A stretch of 64,000 bases of DNA from CBDIHP01 sp965279195 (GCA_965279195.1 CBDIHP010000039.1:193854-257853), one strand, 5' to 3'. Shown: positions 39,927-48,431, counted from the stretch's first letter. Numbers and translations are program-made. Notes: generated by a model not told the origin, from the letters alone.

Positions 39927-40259
39927 ATGCGCGACGACGACGAGATTTACCGGCTCCGATCCCGCGACGACGACGACCGGGCCGGCCGCGCCGTGCCCCC
40001 CGGCCAGGCGTCGCGCGGGGCCCCGACGATGGTCGGGCGCACCAAGACGGTGGGCACCTATCCCACGGCGGCGGGCAAGTTCTACGCCTGCTCCCCGGTG
40101 GGGGTGACCGGGGCCGAGACCGAGGGCGCGTCCGGCACGACCACGCCCGACACCTCGGCCACGATCTATGCGTTCAACCTGGGGTCCGCGATCCCGGCGA
40201 GCGGGACGGACGTGCTGCTGACGTTCGTCAACTCGCGCTGGGTCTTCCGCTGGGACTGA
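39927..40259 (+). CDS. Tail-tip small protein (domain shared with the 41390 gene)
   Basis: 110 residues. A charged N terminus rich in Asp and Arg is followed by a beta domain (KTVGTYPTAAGKFYACSPVG, then TSATIYAFNLGSAIPASGTD and FVNSRWVFRWD). The same domain is in the protein at 41390. It probably attaches to the tail tip. Confidence 0.55.
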   Translation: MRDDDEIYRLRSRDDDDRAGRAVPPGQASRGAPTMVGRTKTVGTYPTAAGKFYACSPVGVTGAETEGASGTTTPDTSATIYAFNLGSAIPASGTDVLLTFVNSRWVFRWD

Positions 40260-40262
40260 GGC

Positions 40263-40709
40263 TCAGCGGATCGGCTTGCCGGCCTTGTCCAGCAGCGGGT
40301 GCATCCGATCGGACGGGTCGAACGTGTCGATGTGGGCCGCGTGCGGGGCGTCCGAATGGACCCCCATCTGGATCCGCCCGTCCGACTTCGGCCCCATGAT
40401 CGACAGGCCCGGCCCGACGGCCTGGCTCACGCCCATCGCGATCCGGCCCGCCCCCTTGGCGTCGAACATCATCATTTCGGGCCCGTCGTCGTCGGCCGCC
40501 ATCACGATCCGCTCCCGGCCTTTCTCGTCGACGATCGTCAGCACCTCGACCGTCATCCGCTTCGGCCCCGCCTGCGGCCCCACGGCCCCGACCGGCCGGG
40601 CGACCGCCCACGCCAGGGCCAGCAGCCCGGCGGCCCGCCAGGCCCACGCCGACCGCCTCAGCTTCCGCACCTCCGCCCTCAGCTCACGCACCGCATCCGC
40701 TTCGACCAT
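40263..40709 (-). CDS. Reversed membrane-anchored protein (moron candidate)
   Basis: 148 residues on the opposite strand to the surrounding late genes. The ATG at 40709 has AGGAG eight bases upstream. It has a short cytoplasmic coil, a transmembrane helix (AWRAAGLLALAWAVARPVGA), and an outside beta region with repeats of the type GRERIVMAADDDGPEMMMFD, GRIAMGVS and GRIQMGVHSD. Orientation and isolation suggest expression in the lysogen. A host-altering role (superinfection exclusion or surface change) is inferred. Confidence 0.65.
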   Translation of the reverse strand: MVEADAVRELRAEVRKLRRSAWAWRAAGLLALAWAVARPVGAVGPQAGPKRMTVEVLTIVDEKGRERIVMAADDDGPEMMMFDAKGAGRIAMGVSQAVGPGLSIMGPKSDGRIQMGVHSDAPHAAHIDTFDPSDRMHPLLDKAGKPIR

Positions 40710-40796
40710 CGGGGGGACTCCTGATAAGGCCGGACCATCCCGGCCCGCCCAGCGTAACCCGGCAGACGACGCGAAACCACGACGACGACGACGATC

Positions 40797-41393
40797 ATGA
40801 GCGACGAGACACCCGACGACCAGGCCGACGACCAGGCCGAAGACCCCCGGCCCCTCACGCCCGCGGCCCGGCGCCTCGACTTCGCCGACGCCCCCGGCGG
40901 CGTGCCGCTGGAGATCGCGGGCGAGGCGTGGACGCTCCCCCTGATGCTGACGCACCCGGGGATGGACGCCCTGCGCGAGCGGGTCCTGGTCCGGGGCTAT
41001 CTCCGCGAGAGCTACCCCGCCGAATTGCTGGAGGAGGTCGGGGCCATCCTCCTGGGCTCCGCCTACGACCTCTCGGGCCCCGAGCAATGGCTCCTCGCGG
41101 CCTCTGCCAAGCTCGACGACCTCCGCGACGCGGTCGAGGAATGCCTCCTGGCGCAGTCCGACCGCCCCCGGGGCTACCGCGACTGGGTCCGCTCGTCGCT
41201 CCTGGCCAACGGCCTGGACCCCGACGCCATCGCCGACGCCGACCTGCCGCACGTGCTCCACCAGCTCGTCGCGACGAACCGGGCCATCCCCGCCCACGAG
41301 TTCCTGGACGTCGCCCTGGCCGGCGCCAGGCGGGCCGCGCTGCTCTCGGGCGTCACTGTCGCCAAGGCCCCGCCGGCGGCCCCCGCGCCGTGA
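40797..41393 (+). CDS. Hypothetical tail-region protein
   Basis: 198 residues with an acidic N terminus (a DETPDDQADDQAEDP run), then a helical body (LMLTHPGMDALRERVLVRGY, then LAASAKLDDLRDAVEECLLA). It overlaps the next gene by 4 bp. It could be a tail assembly chaperone, but its position after the hub is unusual for that. Confidence 0.5.
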   Translation: MSDETPDDQADDQAEDPRPLTPAARRLDFADAPGGVPLEIAGEAWTLPLMLTHPGMDALRERVLVRGYLRESYPAELLEEVGAILLGSAYDLSGPEQWLLAASAKLDDLRDAVEECLLAQSDRPRGYRDWVRSSLLANGLDPDAIADADLPHVLHQLVATNRAIPAHEFLDVALAGARRAALLSGVTVAKAPPAAPAP

Positions 41394-42160
41394 GCGACGA
41401 CGCCCTGCGGCTCCTGGCCCGCCGCGACGGTCGGGCGCTGGCCCGGCTCGACGCCCTGGCCTCGGCCGGCTCGCCCGCGATCATGGGCCGGGTGACGACG
41501 TCGTCGGCCGCCCCGGGGGCGTTCTTCAAGCTCCAGCCGCAGGTGGTCGCCGGCGGCGAGTGCGAGGGCTGCGACGCGACGTTCGCCGACGCGGCCTCGC
41601 TGGGCCTGGTGGCCTACAACCTCGGCCCGGCCACGCTGGCGTCCGGGGACAAGGTCGTCGCGCGGTTCGTGGCGTCGCGGTGGGTGGCGGGGCGCAAGGC
41701 CGGTGGCAGCGGCGGCCCCCCGTCCGGCTGCGGATGCACGGGCCTGCCCTCCGTCGTGCGCTGGACGCGGCAGCTCACCAATCCGTTCACGGGCATCACC
41801 TACGTGTCCGTGACGACGATGACCTACGCGGCGACCAACACGGTGGGCTGCGGCTCCCTGGGCGCCGGCTGGCTCGGGCCGCTGGACGCCTTCCCCGCCG
41901 CCGCGACGGCCCCGGGCCCGCCCTGGGATCCGCCCGTGACCGAGAGGTATGTGTTCATGCAATTCTATTGCACGGGCACGACGCTTCCGGCGGCCGGGTT
42001 CCGGCTCCGGTTCGTGACGGGCTCCGGCTCGACTCTGCCCTGCACGGCGTCGGGCGAGTGGGTCTACACGCTCGATCCCGTGTTCACGCGCAACACCTGC
42101 TCCCCGTTCTTCCTGATCGACCGGGCGACCGGGGCGAACCTCGGGGTCATCACCGGATGA
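41390..42160 (+). CDS. Tail-tip protein with duplicated domain
   Basis: 256 residues from a GTG in a GTGA overlap. Residues ~25-100 match the domain of the 39927 protein (PGAFFKLQPQVVAGGE, LGLVAYNLGPATLASGDKVV, FVASRWV). The rest is a Cys-containing beta region (SGCGCTGLPS, FMQFYCTGTTLPAAG). It is likely a tail-tip or adhesin component. Confidence 0.5.
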   Translation: MSDDALRLLARRDGRALARLDALASAGSPAIMGRVTTSSAAPGAFFKLQPQVVAGGECEGCDATFADAASLGLVAYNLGPATLASGDKVVARFVASRWVAGRKAGGSGGPPSGCGCTGLPSVVRWTRQLTNPFTGITYVSVTTMTYAATNTVGCGSLGAGWLGPLDAFPAAATAPGPPWDPPVTERYVFMQFYCTGTTLPAAGFRLRFVTGSGSTLPCTASGEWVYTLDPVFTRNTCSPFFLIDRATGANLGVITG

Positions 42161-42894
42161 GCTGCTCCAGCCCGTCGTGCCCGAGCGTCGTCGTCAACGG
42201 CCGCCTCTGCGACCTCATCGACTCGGGCGGCCCCGACTACGACCCGGCCTACCTCGACCCGGCGTGCGATTACCCCGGCGACATCGAGGCCGATTTCCCC
42301 CCCGGCGAGTGCGGATGTTTCGCGGACGGCGACACGCCGGAGACCCTTTCGTGGACCTACGTCGGGCGCCGCTGGGACCCGGACAGCTCGTCGATCGTCA
42401 CCCTCGGGACCACGTCGGGCACGCTCAAGTTCCGGATCGGGATCCCCTACGGCGACTGCGTCCTGCCCCTGGCGGGCTGGGCAAGCGACTTCTCGTTCTA
42501 CACCGAGGGAGCGCCCCCCGACACGGGCATCTCGTCGCTGCTCCTCAACCACTGCTCCACGCTGCGTCCGGGCGGGACCTCCAGCGCGTCCCGATGCCTC
42601 TGGCTGGCGCTGACGTGCGGGCCCCACGCCTCCGGGTCCTACTCCGGCGGCTACGCCGACCTGCTCTGGCTCACGACGATCTCCGGCGACTCGACCTGCT
42701 ACACGGCCGCCGTCGGGACCGCCAGCATCGACGGCATCGCCGGCGGCCAGGTCTCCGGCGGCACGTTCACCGCGGGGCCCGTCGACGGCTGGCTGGATCT
42801 GCTCTGCGCCTCGGGGGCGATCGAGGTGTCGTTCCCGCAGCTCTCCGGCGGCGGCGCGATCCTGGCCCGGTCCACCCTCACGATCTCGATGTGA
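42157..42894 (+). CDS. Cys-rich tail-tip/adhesin-like protein
   Basis: 245 residues, with CSSPSCPSVVVNGRLCDLID at the start and many Cys residues through a beta-rich body (LKFRIGIPYGDCVLPLAGW, YADLLWLTTISGDSTCYTAA). It resembles its upstream neighbour in style and overlaps it by 4 bp, suggesting tandem tail-tip subunits. Confidence 0.5.
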   Translation: MSCSSPSCPSVVVNGRLCDLIDSGGPDYDPAYLDPACDYPGDIEADFPPGECGCFADGDTPETLSWTYVGRRWDPDSSSIVTLGTTSGTLKFRIGIPYGDCVLPLAGWASDFSFYTEGAPPDTGISSLLLNHCSTLRPGGTSSASRCLWLALTCGPHASGSYSGGYADLLWLTTISGDSTCYTAAVGTASIDGIAGGQVSGGTFTAGPVDGWLDLLCASGAIEVSFPQLSGGGAILARSTLTISM

Positions 42895-42900
42895 GCCCCC

Positions 42901-43386
42901 ATGCCCGGATTCGACGACTGCGAATCCTGCGAGTTCCGCGACCGCCCGGAGACCTGCCACGCCCTGGCCACCGGCCACCGGCCGTTCTGCTCGCCCCGCT
43001 GGCGGGCCTTCGTCCGGGCCCGCACCCTCGGCCAGCCCCCGCCGCCGCGCCCCGCCTCAGAACAGCCAGCCGTCGCCCGGCGCGTCTCGCCCGAGGACGA
43101 ACGCCGGCTCCGGCTCCACGGCCGGATGCTCGGCTGCCGCTTCCGGCGCCCCGCCCCCGGCAAGTGCGTCGACTGCGAGGGGACCTGCTCCCGCTCCGGC
43201 GAGCCCGTCGCCGTCCTCGCCGCCGCCTGCCGCGCCTGCGACCTCATCGCGGAGCCGCAGGCCATAGACGCGGCTCTTGCTCCAGGAGCGGAGCCAGAAC
43301 GCATCCATGACGGTCGGGCCGGGCAGCCCGATCCCGGCCAGGTGGACGCGCAGGAACCGCTTGCCGCCGGAATGGACCCAGGCTGA
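42901..43386 (+). CDS. Cys-rich protein, last late gene
   Basis: 161 residues. Two Cys clusters, CESCEFRDRPETCHA and CVDCEGTCSRSG with CRACD, suggest zinc binding. The last ~110 codons overlap the convergent gene at 43057. From about residue 120 on the sequence looks less natural, so the true end may be earlier if there is a frameshift. Confidence 0.5.
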   Translation: MPGFDDCESCEFRDRPETCHALATGHRPFCSPRWRAFVRARTLGQPPPPRPASEQPAVARRVSPEDERRLRLHGRMLGCRFRRPAPGKCVDCEGTCSRSGEPVAVLAAACRACDLIAEPQAIDAALAPGAEPERIHDGRAGQPDPGQVDAQEPLAAGMDPG

Positions 43387-43581
43387 GCCGGGCGGGACCA
43401 CGCACACCGCCGTCGGCTCCGGGCACGGGTCCACCTCGACCCAGAATCCGCGCTCGCTCATCGCCGCGTGGGCCGGGATCGGGTCGAACGACGCGACCGA
43501 CTGCCGCGACATGAGCTGGGGCTCGCGGCCCTGGATGCGGAGGATCACCCTCCGCTCGCTCTCGTAAACCGGGACGTCCAT
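43057..43581 (-). CDS. Hypothetical protein, last gene of the right leftward operon
   Basis: 174 residues from the ATG at 43581, with GGAGG upstream. The first ~110 residues are convincing (VPVYESERRVILRIQGREPQ, FWVEVDPCPEPTAVCVVPPG). The C-terminal third is Gly/Ala-rich and antisense to the Cys-rich gene, so it may be read-through after a lost stop. Confidence 0.5.
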   Translation of the reverse strand: MDVPVYESERRVILRIQGREPQLMSRQSVASFDPIPAHAAMSERGFWVEVDPCPEPTAVCVVPPGSAWVHSGGKRFLRVHLAGIGLPGPTVMDAFWLRSWSKSRVYGLRLRDEVAGAAGGGEDGDGLAGAGAGPLAVDALAGGGAPEAAAEHPAVEPEPAFVLGRDAPGDGWLF

Positions 43582-43644
43582 CGTCTCGCCTCCCTCCACT
43601 CCGCTGAATATGCGGATGGTCAGATCGTTCCCGTCCGGCTTGTT

Positions 43645-43980
43645 TCAGGCCGGATCCTTGCCCGGACCGGCCACGCCCATCTCGGCGGCGAGCGTGGCGT
43701 ATTCCCGCGCGATGTTTTCGAGCATCGAGATCGGGAGCCGCATCTCCGCGTCGCCGTGGTCGAGGTCGCCCACCAGCCGCACATACGGCACCCGGTCCTC
43801 GCGGTTCATCTCGACCGCGACCTCCCGGATCCGGATGTAGCGGGTCTCCACACCCAGGGCCTCGCCGTCCTCGTCGTCGAAGTCCTGATCGCGCGGCGGG
43901 ATCAGCCCCTCGTCGTCGACGTCGCGCTCGATCGGGCCCCAGAACTCGTCGATCTTCCGCATCGTCTCTTCCACGCCCAT
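43645..43980 (-). CDS. Hypothetical acidic protein
   Basis: 111 residues from the ATG at 43980, with GGAGG six bases upstream. ETMRKIDEFWGPIERDVDDE, then VPYVRLVGDLDHGDAEMRLP and LENIAREYATLAAEMG indicate a small alpha/beta protein. No family recognised. Confidence 0.55.
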   Translation of the reverse strand: MGVEETMRKIDEFWGPIERDVDDEGLIPPRDQDFDDEDGEALGVETRYIRIREVAVEMNREDRVPYVRLVGDLDHGDAEMRLPISMLENIAREYATLAAEMGVAGPGKDPA

Positions 43981-44197
43981 CGCCCACCTCCGGTTCGGAT
44001 TCAAGGTCCCATCCACCGCCGCCGATACCTCTTGCGCACGGATCGCGAGCCGGCGGCCCATGCTTCGCATCGAGTCGAGTGCTGCTGTTGCTGTGTGGGA
44101 CACTCCCGGCACGCGCCATCCTTGGGGCGGCCGGGAGGGGGCCGGCGTCGCGCGGAGGGGGTACATACCGCCGCGTGACGCCGGTTTGTTGCGCCTG

Positions 44198-44692
44198 CTA
44201 GGTCAACGGGATGGGCGTCGCGGACGCCTCCACATACAGCGGGTGCCAGGGCTGGCCGTTCTTCGCCAGCTTCAGGCAGGCGGCCTGCGGTGCGCCCGGC
44301 AGATCCCGGAGCATGTCGCGGACGATCCTGGCCCGGTCGCGCAGGCCGCCGTGCTGGCCCCACGCATAGACGATCAAGTCGGCCTCGCTCGCGACTCCGA
44401 GGATGTGCCGGTCGTTCTCGGGCCCGATCGGGTCGTCGGCGAAACGCAGGTCGTCGGGGTCGGTGGCCCGGAACGCGAAGAGATTGGTGACGACCAGGCG
44501 GTCGTATCCCCAGTCGGCCGCGAACCGGCGGCACCGGCGGATGGTCGGGTCGTCTCGGGTTGCGTCGGCCGTGCTCGGGTTGAGCATGATCCAGTTGACC
44601 ATCCGGCCGGCCGAGGGATGGAAAAGTGTCGCGGTCTCACGCATGAGGCGGTAACGATACTTGCCGCATGGGCTGATGTCGGCCCCGCTCAC
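44198..44692 (-). CDS. DUF1643-domain protein
   Basis: 164 residues from a GTG overlapping the upstream stop. YRYRLMRETATLFHPSAG, MVNWIMLNPSTADATRDDPT, CRRFAADWGYDRLVVTNLFA and RATDP are the signature of DUF1643, a small family common in phages and bacteria with no proven function. Ends with PWHPLYV, also typical. Confidence 0.85.
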   Translation of the reverse strand: MSGADISPCGKYRYRLMRETATLFHPSAGRMVNWIMLNPSTADATRDDPTIRRCRRFAADWGYDRLVVTNLFAFRATDPDDLRFADDPIGPENDRHILGVASEADLIVYAWGQHGGLRDRARIVRDMLRDLPGAPQAACLKLAKNGQPWHPLYVEASATPIPLT

Positions 44693-45132
44693 GCCCCACC
44701 CCCTTCGCCCTCGGGGTGCCCCAGGCACAGCCCGTGGTTGTCGTGGTTGTCGCACATCGGCTGGTAGATGAATCCCCGGGTCATCAGGCTGACGATGATC
44801 CGCGTGCCTGCCTCATTGGCGAGGTTCAAGGACTTCATGATTCGGAGCTGATCCACCAGCTTCTGCGGCTCGCAGAACCGGAGCGGCACGGGCTCGGGCT
44901 CGGGCTCGATCGGGTGGCCCTGGCATCGGCCCTTGTCGTCGTGGTTGTCGCAGACGGGGACACTGTCGAAGCCCCTGCCGGCGAGGATCGTCAGGTGCTC
45001 CCGCACCTCGGCGGCCGTCAGCTTGCGGCCCGTTGTTTTCTCATACAGGCATCGCCCCAGCTCGTCGTCGCCCAGCTTCCAGAGATAGGCGATGTCGAAT
45101 GAGACGCAGTATCGCATTGCTGTCGTGCTCAT
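44689..45132 (-). CDS. Protein with two CDNHDxxGxCxGHP motifs
   Basis: 147 residues from the ATG at 45132. The motif CDNHDDKGRCQGHP (middle) recurs as CDNHDNHGLCLGHP (end), each likely a metal site. Between them are helical stretches (LVDQLRIMKSLNLANEAGTR). It is joined to both neighbours by 4-bp overlaps. Unknown function. Confidence 0.6.
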   Translation of the reverse strand: MSTTAMRYCVSFDIAYLWKLGDDELGRCLYEKTTGRKLTAAEVREHLTILAGRGFDSVPVCDNHDDKGRCQGHPIEPEPEPVPLRFCEPQKLVDQLRIMKSLNLANEAGTRIIVSLMTRGFIYQPMCDNHDNHGLCLGHPEGEGGGA

Positions 45133-45398
45133 GCCCTCACCTCCGCATCCGGGAAGTTCAGCGGCGTCTTGAGCCCCAGCTCCCGCACCTTGGCGTCGCG
45201 GACGCGGGCGGCCTCGATCGGGTCCGCGAACGCCCCGAGCCAGATCGTTTCCAGCCCCCGCGTGACCTGCGCGCGGAAGATGCGATCCTTCTTGGAATAG
45301 CAGACGCCGATGAGCTTCGGCGCGGCCAGGGCCGCCTCCATCGGCACGATCGGGTGGAGCCGGGGGCGTCCGCCCTTGTTGCGTCCGGCGGCGCTCAT
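45129..45398 (-). CDS. AP2-like DNA-binding protein
   Basis: 89 residues from the ATG at 45398. GRNKGGRPRLHP looks like an AT-hook. It is followed by GVCYSKKDRIFRAQVTRGLE, TIWLGAFADPIEAARVRDAK and VRELG, which match the three-strand-plus-helix AP2 domain of phage and homing-endonuclease proteins. Probably binds DNA; no nuclease motif is present. Confidence 0.65.
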   Translation of the reverse strand: MSAAGRNKGGRPRLHPIVPMEAALAAPKLIGVCYSKKDRIFRAQVTRGLETIWLGAFADPIEAARVRDAKVRELGLKTPLNFPDAEVRA

Positions 45399-45667
45399 GC
45401 CTCCACCGCCTTCCCCGCCGCTCTCCGGTAGGTTTCGAGCCGCTCCTCGGCATTGGCGAGCGAAACGCGGCATCTGACGACATACGCCTCGGCCGCGGCC
45501 AGACGGGTCGAAAAGACGTCCCCGCCGGACACGAAGCCCTCGCCGATGTCGAAAAAGTTACCGTTCCACGGCGAGGCGCCGAGCACCTCGACGACGTGGC
45601 GCTCTACCCCTTCGATCGTGAAGACGGTCATGTCCGGCACGATCTCGACCCCGTCCATCGTCTTCAT
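45395..45667 (-). CDS. Hypothetical small protein
   Basis: 90 residues with a beta-rich start (GVEIVPDMTVFTIEGVERHV) and a C-terminal helix (LAAAEAYVVRCRVSLANAEE). Overlaps both neighbours by 4 bp. No recognised family. Confidence 0.55.
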   Translation of the reverse strand: MKTMDGVEIVPDMTVFTIEGVERHVVEVLGASPWNGNFFDIGEGFVSGGDVFSTRLAAAEAYVVRCRVSLANAEERLETYRRAAGKAVEA

Positions 45668-47535
45668 CGGGCCACCGCCTTCCTGGCCTTCGAGCCCTTG
45701 CCCCCGCCCTTCGCCGGCACCTCCCGCGTCGGGATCGCCAGCAGCCGCCGCACGGCGTCGAGCAGGTCCTGGCCGGAGATCGCCGGCTCGACGCCCCGGC
45801 CCGGTTTCTTGCCGCCCATGAAGAACTCGGGGGCCGGGCCGGGGCAGAAGTAATAGCCCGCGCGATAGGTCGTATCGACGCCGCCCATCATGAAGAAGCG
45901 TTTGTTGATCGCGTCGCGGAGTTCGGCGTCGGTCGCGCCGGACGCCCGCAGCGTCGCCCAGAACCCGGGCGCGTCGCCGACCCGGAATGCGGCGTAGGTC
46001 AGCTCCTCATCGAGCCACGAGCCGTCGGCCACCATCCGGGAGGCCCGCTCGCCCTCCCATCGCAGGACGCGTTGGCGGATGTGCTTCTCCTGCTCGTCGC
46101 TGAGCAGGCTGTCGAGCGGCTCCACGTCCAGCTCGTCCAGGAGCTGACCAGCCAGCGTGACGCCCTTGGACTTCACCAGCTCCAGCACCGGCTTGCGGAG
46201 CCCCAGCTCCTCCACCGGCAGCGTCGCGAGCGGGTCGCGGGGCGCGGCCGTGGGGTATGTCCGGACCTCGGGGTCGGCGGGTCCGGACACAGGGGCGGGA
46301 GGTCCGGACACAGCGTCCTCATCGGGCCACAAATCCAGCTCGAACTCCTCCCAGTCGGGCAGGCCCAGGGCGCTCACATCCTCGTCGTCGAAGAGGTCGA
46401 TCTCGTCGAGCTGGTCGTTTGTCAGGCCCATGCCGATGCAGTCGCGTGCCTCGTCCGTATCCCCCGCCACGATCGTGAACAGCCGGCGGGCGGTCGGGCG
46501 ATGCACCGCGACCAGCGTCCGCGGGGCCGGCGTCCAGAACGATTCGAGATGCGAATCCTCCAGGTCGTTGAGGTGCGCCAGATCGGGGAACGACTCGCGG
46601 AACGCCGGCACCACGCCCAGCTCGCGTCGCACCAGCTCGACGCCCCCGAGGCCCTCCGGGAACCGCAGGGCCGCCAGTGCGTCGACGTGGGCCTCGTCCC
46701 GCCCGGCGAGCCAGAACCGGGGCTTGCCCTTCGCCCAGCCGATCGCGAGGTAGGTCGCCGGATCTTCGAGGTCGGCGGAGGCCGGTGCCTCGATAGTGAC
46801 CGCCGGGGTGGGCTTCGCGGCGGGCTTCGGACGCTTCGCCGGCGCGGGCACTTTGGGGTGCGCCTCGTCGGCGCGATGCAGGTCGCAGGCCTTCAGCGGC
46901 GAGCCGTCGGCGTTGACCTGGGGCACGCCGTATCCGTCGCAGAGCTGGCCGGGCGACATCGAGGCCTGCAACCCCTTGATCGTGGCCTCCTTCCAGTGCT
47001 GGAAACACGGAAGCTTGCGTTCGGCCGCCCACTGGGGCGTCACGGCCTGGAAGCGGAAGCCCCGGTCGGGGAAGACCCTCGCCACCTCGCGGATCGCCTC
47101 CGCCTCGTTGCAGGCCTCCAGCGTGAACAGGGGGTTCCGCCCGGCGAACGCGGCGTAGGTGTCTCGGGTCGCCTCGACTTGCGTCAAAGGGGGCTCGTCG
47201 CAGGCCTTCTTTTCGTCGGGGGGTTCGCCCGGATTCGAGGCCTTCTTTTCGTCGTCGGGGCCGGCCGTCTCCAGCACCCCGCAGAGGTCCAGGATCGGCG
47301 TCGGCTTCGGGGCCGGCTCGGGGGCCGGCGGGGGCGTCATGGCCTGGCGGCGCATGTCCTGGCTCAGCGTCTGGAGCGCGGACGACAGGCGGGGCAGCGC
47401 CGGGCCGATGCTCGCGATCAGCTCGTGGTCGACGCCGACGATGGCGTCCTCGAAGTCCATGCCGAGGACGGCGGCGGCCTTGGCCAGCCGGAGGAACTTG
47501 TCGGCGGCCTGATGAGGGGGTCGGGGCTTGATCAC
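45664..47535 (-). CDS. Large hypothetical protein of the right operon
   Basis: 623 residues. Residues ~1-70 are helical; ~70-110 is a Pro/Glu-rich linker. ~115-245 includes AEAIREVARVFPDRGFRFQA and a Cys-containing segment (SPGQLCDGYGVPQVNADG). ~265-385 is alpha/beta (YLAIGWAKGKPRFWLAGRDE). ~440-510 contains a helix pair (LGLRKPVLELVKSKGVTLAG) like the RNA-polymerase alpha C-terminal or helix-hairpin-helix fold. No enzyme motif is recognised. The length and modular make-up suggest a scaffold or DNA-associated role, without proof. Confidence 0.6.
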   Translation of the reverse strand: MIKPRPPHQAADKFLRLAKAAAVLGMDFEDAIVGVDHELIASIGPALPRLSSALQTLSQDMRRQAMTPPPAPEPAPKPTPILDLCGVLETAGPDDEKKASNPGEPPDEKKACDEPPLTQVEATRDTYAAFAGRNPLFTLEACNEAEAIREVARVFPDRGFRFQAVTPQWAAERKLPCFQHWKEATIKGLQASMSPGQLCDGYGVPQVNADGSPLKACDLHRADEAHPKVPAPAKRPKPAAKPTPAVTIEAPASADLEDPATYLAIGWAKGKPRFWLAGRDEAHVDALAALRFPEGLGGVELVRRELGVVPAFRESFPDLAHLNDLEDSHLESFWTPAPRTLVAVHRPTARRLFTIVAGDTDEARDCIGMGLTNDQLDEIDLFDDEDVSALGLPDWEEFELDLWPDEDAVSGPPAPVSGPADPEVRTYPTAAPRDPLATLPVEELGLRKPVLELVKSKGVTLAGQLLDELDVEPLDSLLSDEQEKHIRQRVLRWEGERASRMVADGSWLDEELTYAAFRVGDAPGFWATLRASGATDAELRDAINKRFFMMGGVDTTYRAGYYFCPGPAPEFFMGGKKPGRGVEPAISGQDLLDAVRRLLAIPTREVPAKGGGKGSKARKAVAR

Positions 47536-47545
47536 CTTGGGGGTC

Positions 47546-47812
47546 CTACGCGAGCCCTTCGGCCCGCAGCTTTTCGAGCAGCTTGACCACGGCCTGGTCG
47601 AGGTCGTTGCCCGACGAGGCCGTCCGCATGGCTTGCTTGGGCCCGCCGCCCAGCCCCAGGGCCAGGTCGGCGAGGTGGATCCGCCGCTCGATCTCCACGA
47701 CGTGGGCGAGCTGGGCGATGGTCCGGTTCGAGGACGGCAGCGGCATCGTCAGCCGCGGCGGGCCCTCCGCCGGCGGGGCGAGCCCGCCGGCGGTCCGTTC
47801 GGGCTGGCTCAT
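47546..47812 (-). CDS. Hypothetical small protein
   Basis: 88 residues from the ATG at 47812 (MSQPERTAGG). Helical (NRTIAQLAHVVEIERRIHLA, then LDQAVVKLLEKLRAEGL). It overlaps the upstream Cys-rich gene. Unknown function. Confidence 0.55.
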   Translation of the reverse strand: MSQPERTAGGLAPPAEGPPRLTMPLPSSNRTIAQLAHVVEIERRIHLADLALGLGGGPKQAMRTASSGNDLDQAVVKLLEKLRAEGLA

Positions 47813-48282
47813 GTCGCCTTCACCGCCCTCCGGCCGTCGCAGCCGGTCGCCTTCGACCACGTCTCGCGGAGGAGCTTGATCCGCTTGCCCAGCGGCCCCC
47901 GGGTCTCGACCCAGACGGCCGTCGCGGACGCATCGATCCGGATCCCCGGGCCGCCGTTCATGGCGGCCAGGGGCGAGCGGCAGTCGAGGCCGTCGAGGTA
48001 CGCGCAGCCGTTGCACAGCTCCAGCGTCCCCGGGTACGGCTTGTTGTCGACCAGCTCCTGGAACTGCCACTCCAGCCGCACGTCGGACTGGAGGTCGGCC
48101 GCGCACCGCTCGCACAGGACGATCGCGCGGGGCCGGTCGGAGTCGTCGTCCTTCTCCAGGTAGCGGAAGCGGTCCAGCTCCCGGGCGGACCTCGGGCCGT
48201 CGCAGCGCGAGCAGACGCGGGGGTGGCGGCGGCCAACCAGCTCGTCGACCAGGCGGACGGATTCGATCGCGTCGGTGCTCAT
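47809..48282 (-). CDS. Cys-rich hypothetical protein
   Basis: 157 residues. CSRCDGPRSARELDRF and VLCERCAADL form a probable zinc ribbon, followed later by ELCNGCAYLDGLDC. The C-terminal ~35 residues are beta-rich and basic. Overlaps both neighbours by 4 bp. Confidence 0.6.
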   Translation of the reverse strand: MSTDAIESVRLVDELVGRRHPRVCSRCDGPRSARELDRFRYLEKDDDSDRPRAIVLCERCAADLQSDVRLEWQFQELVDNKPYPGTLELCNGCAYLDGLDCRSPLAAMNGGPGIRIDASATAVWVETRGPLGKRIKLLRETWSKATGCDGRRAVKAT

Positions 48283-48431
48283 CGCTCCGGCCCTCCGTCC
48301 CGCGTCTCGGCCCGGCCGATGCGGGCGTTGGCCCGGGCCTGGAAGATCAGCCCGGCCGCCAGGATGCAGCCGCCGAAGAGGGCGACGACGACGAGGATGG
48401 CAATCCCGATCTCGGTCGGCATGCTATCCAT
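48279..48431 (-). CDS. 50-residue membrane protein
   Basis: MDSMPTEIGIAILVVVALFG begins a single transmembrane helix, followed by a basic tail (FQARANARIGRAETRDG). Both ends overlap neighbouring genes by a few bases. A start at 48422 is also possible. Confidence 0.55.
   Translation of the reverse strand: MDSMPTEIGIAILVVVALFGGCILAAGLIFQARANARIGRAETRDGGPER

Noticed and set aside
39927..42894. Diversity-generating retroelement at the tail tip
   Set aside because: No reverse transcriptase gene is in the window, and the duplicated tail-tip domains are diverged at the protein level without an adenine-biased template/variable pair.
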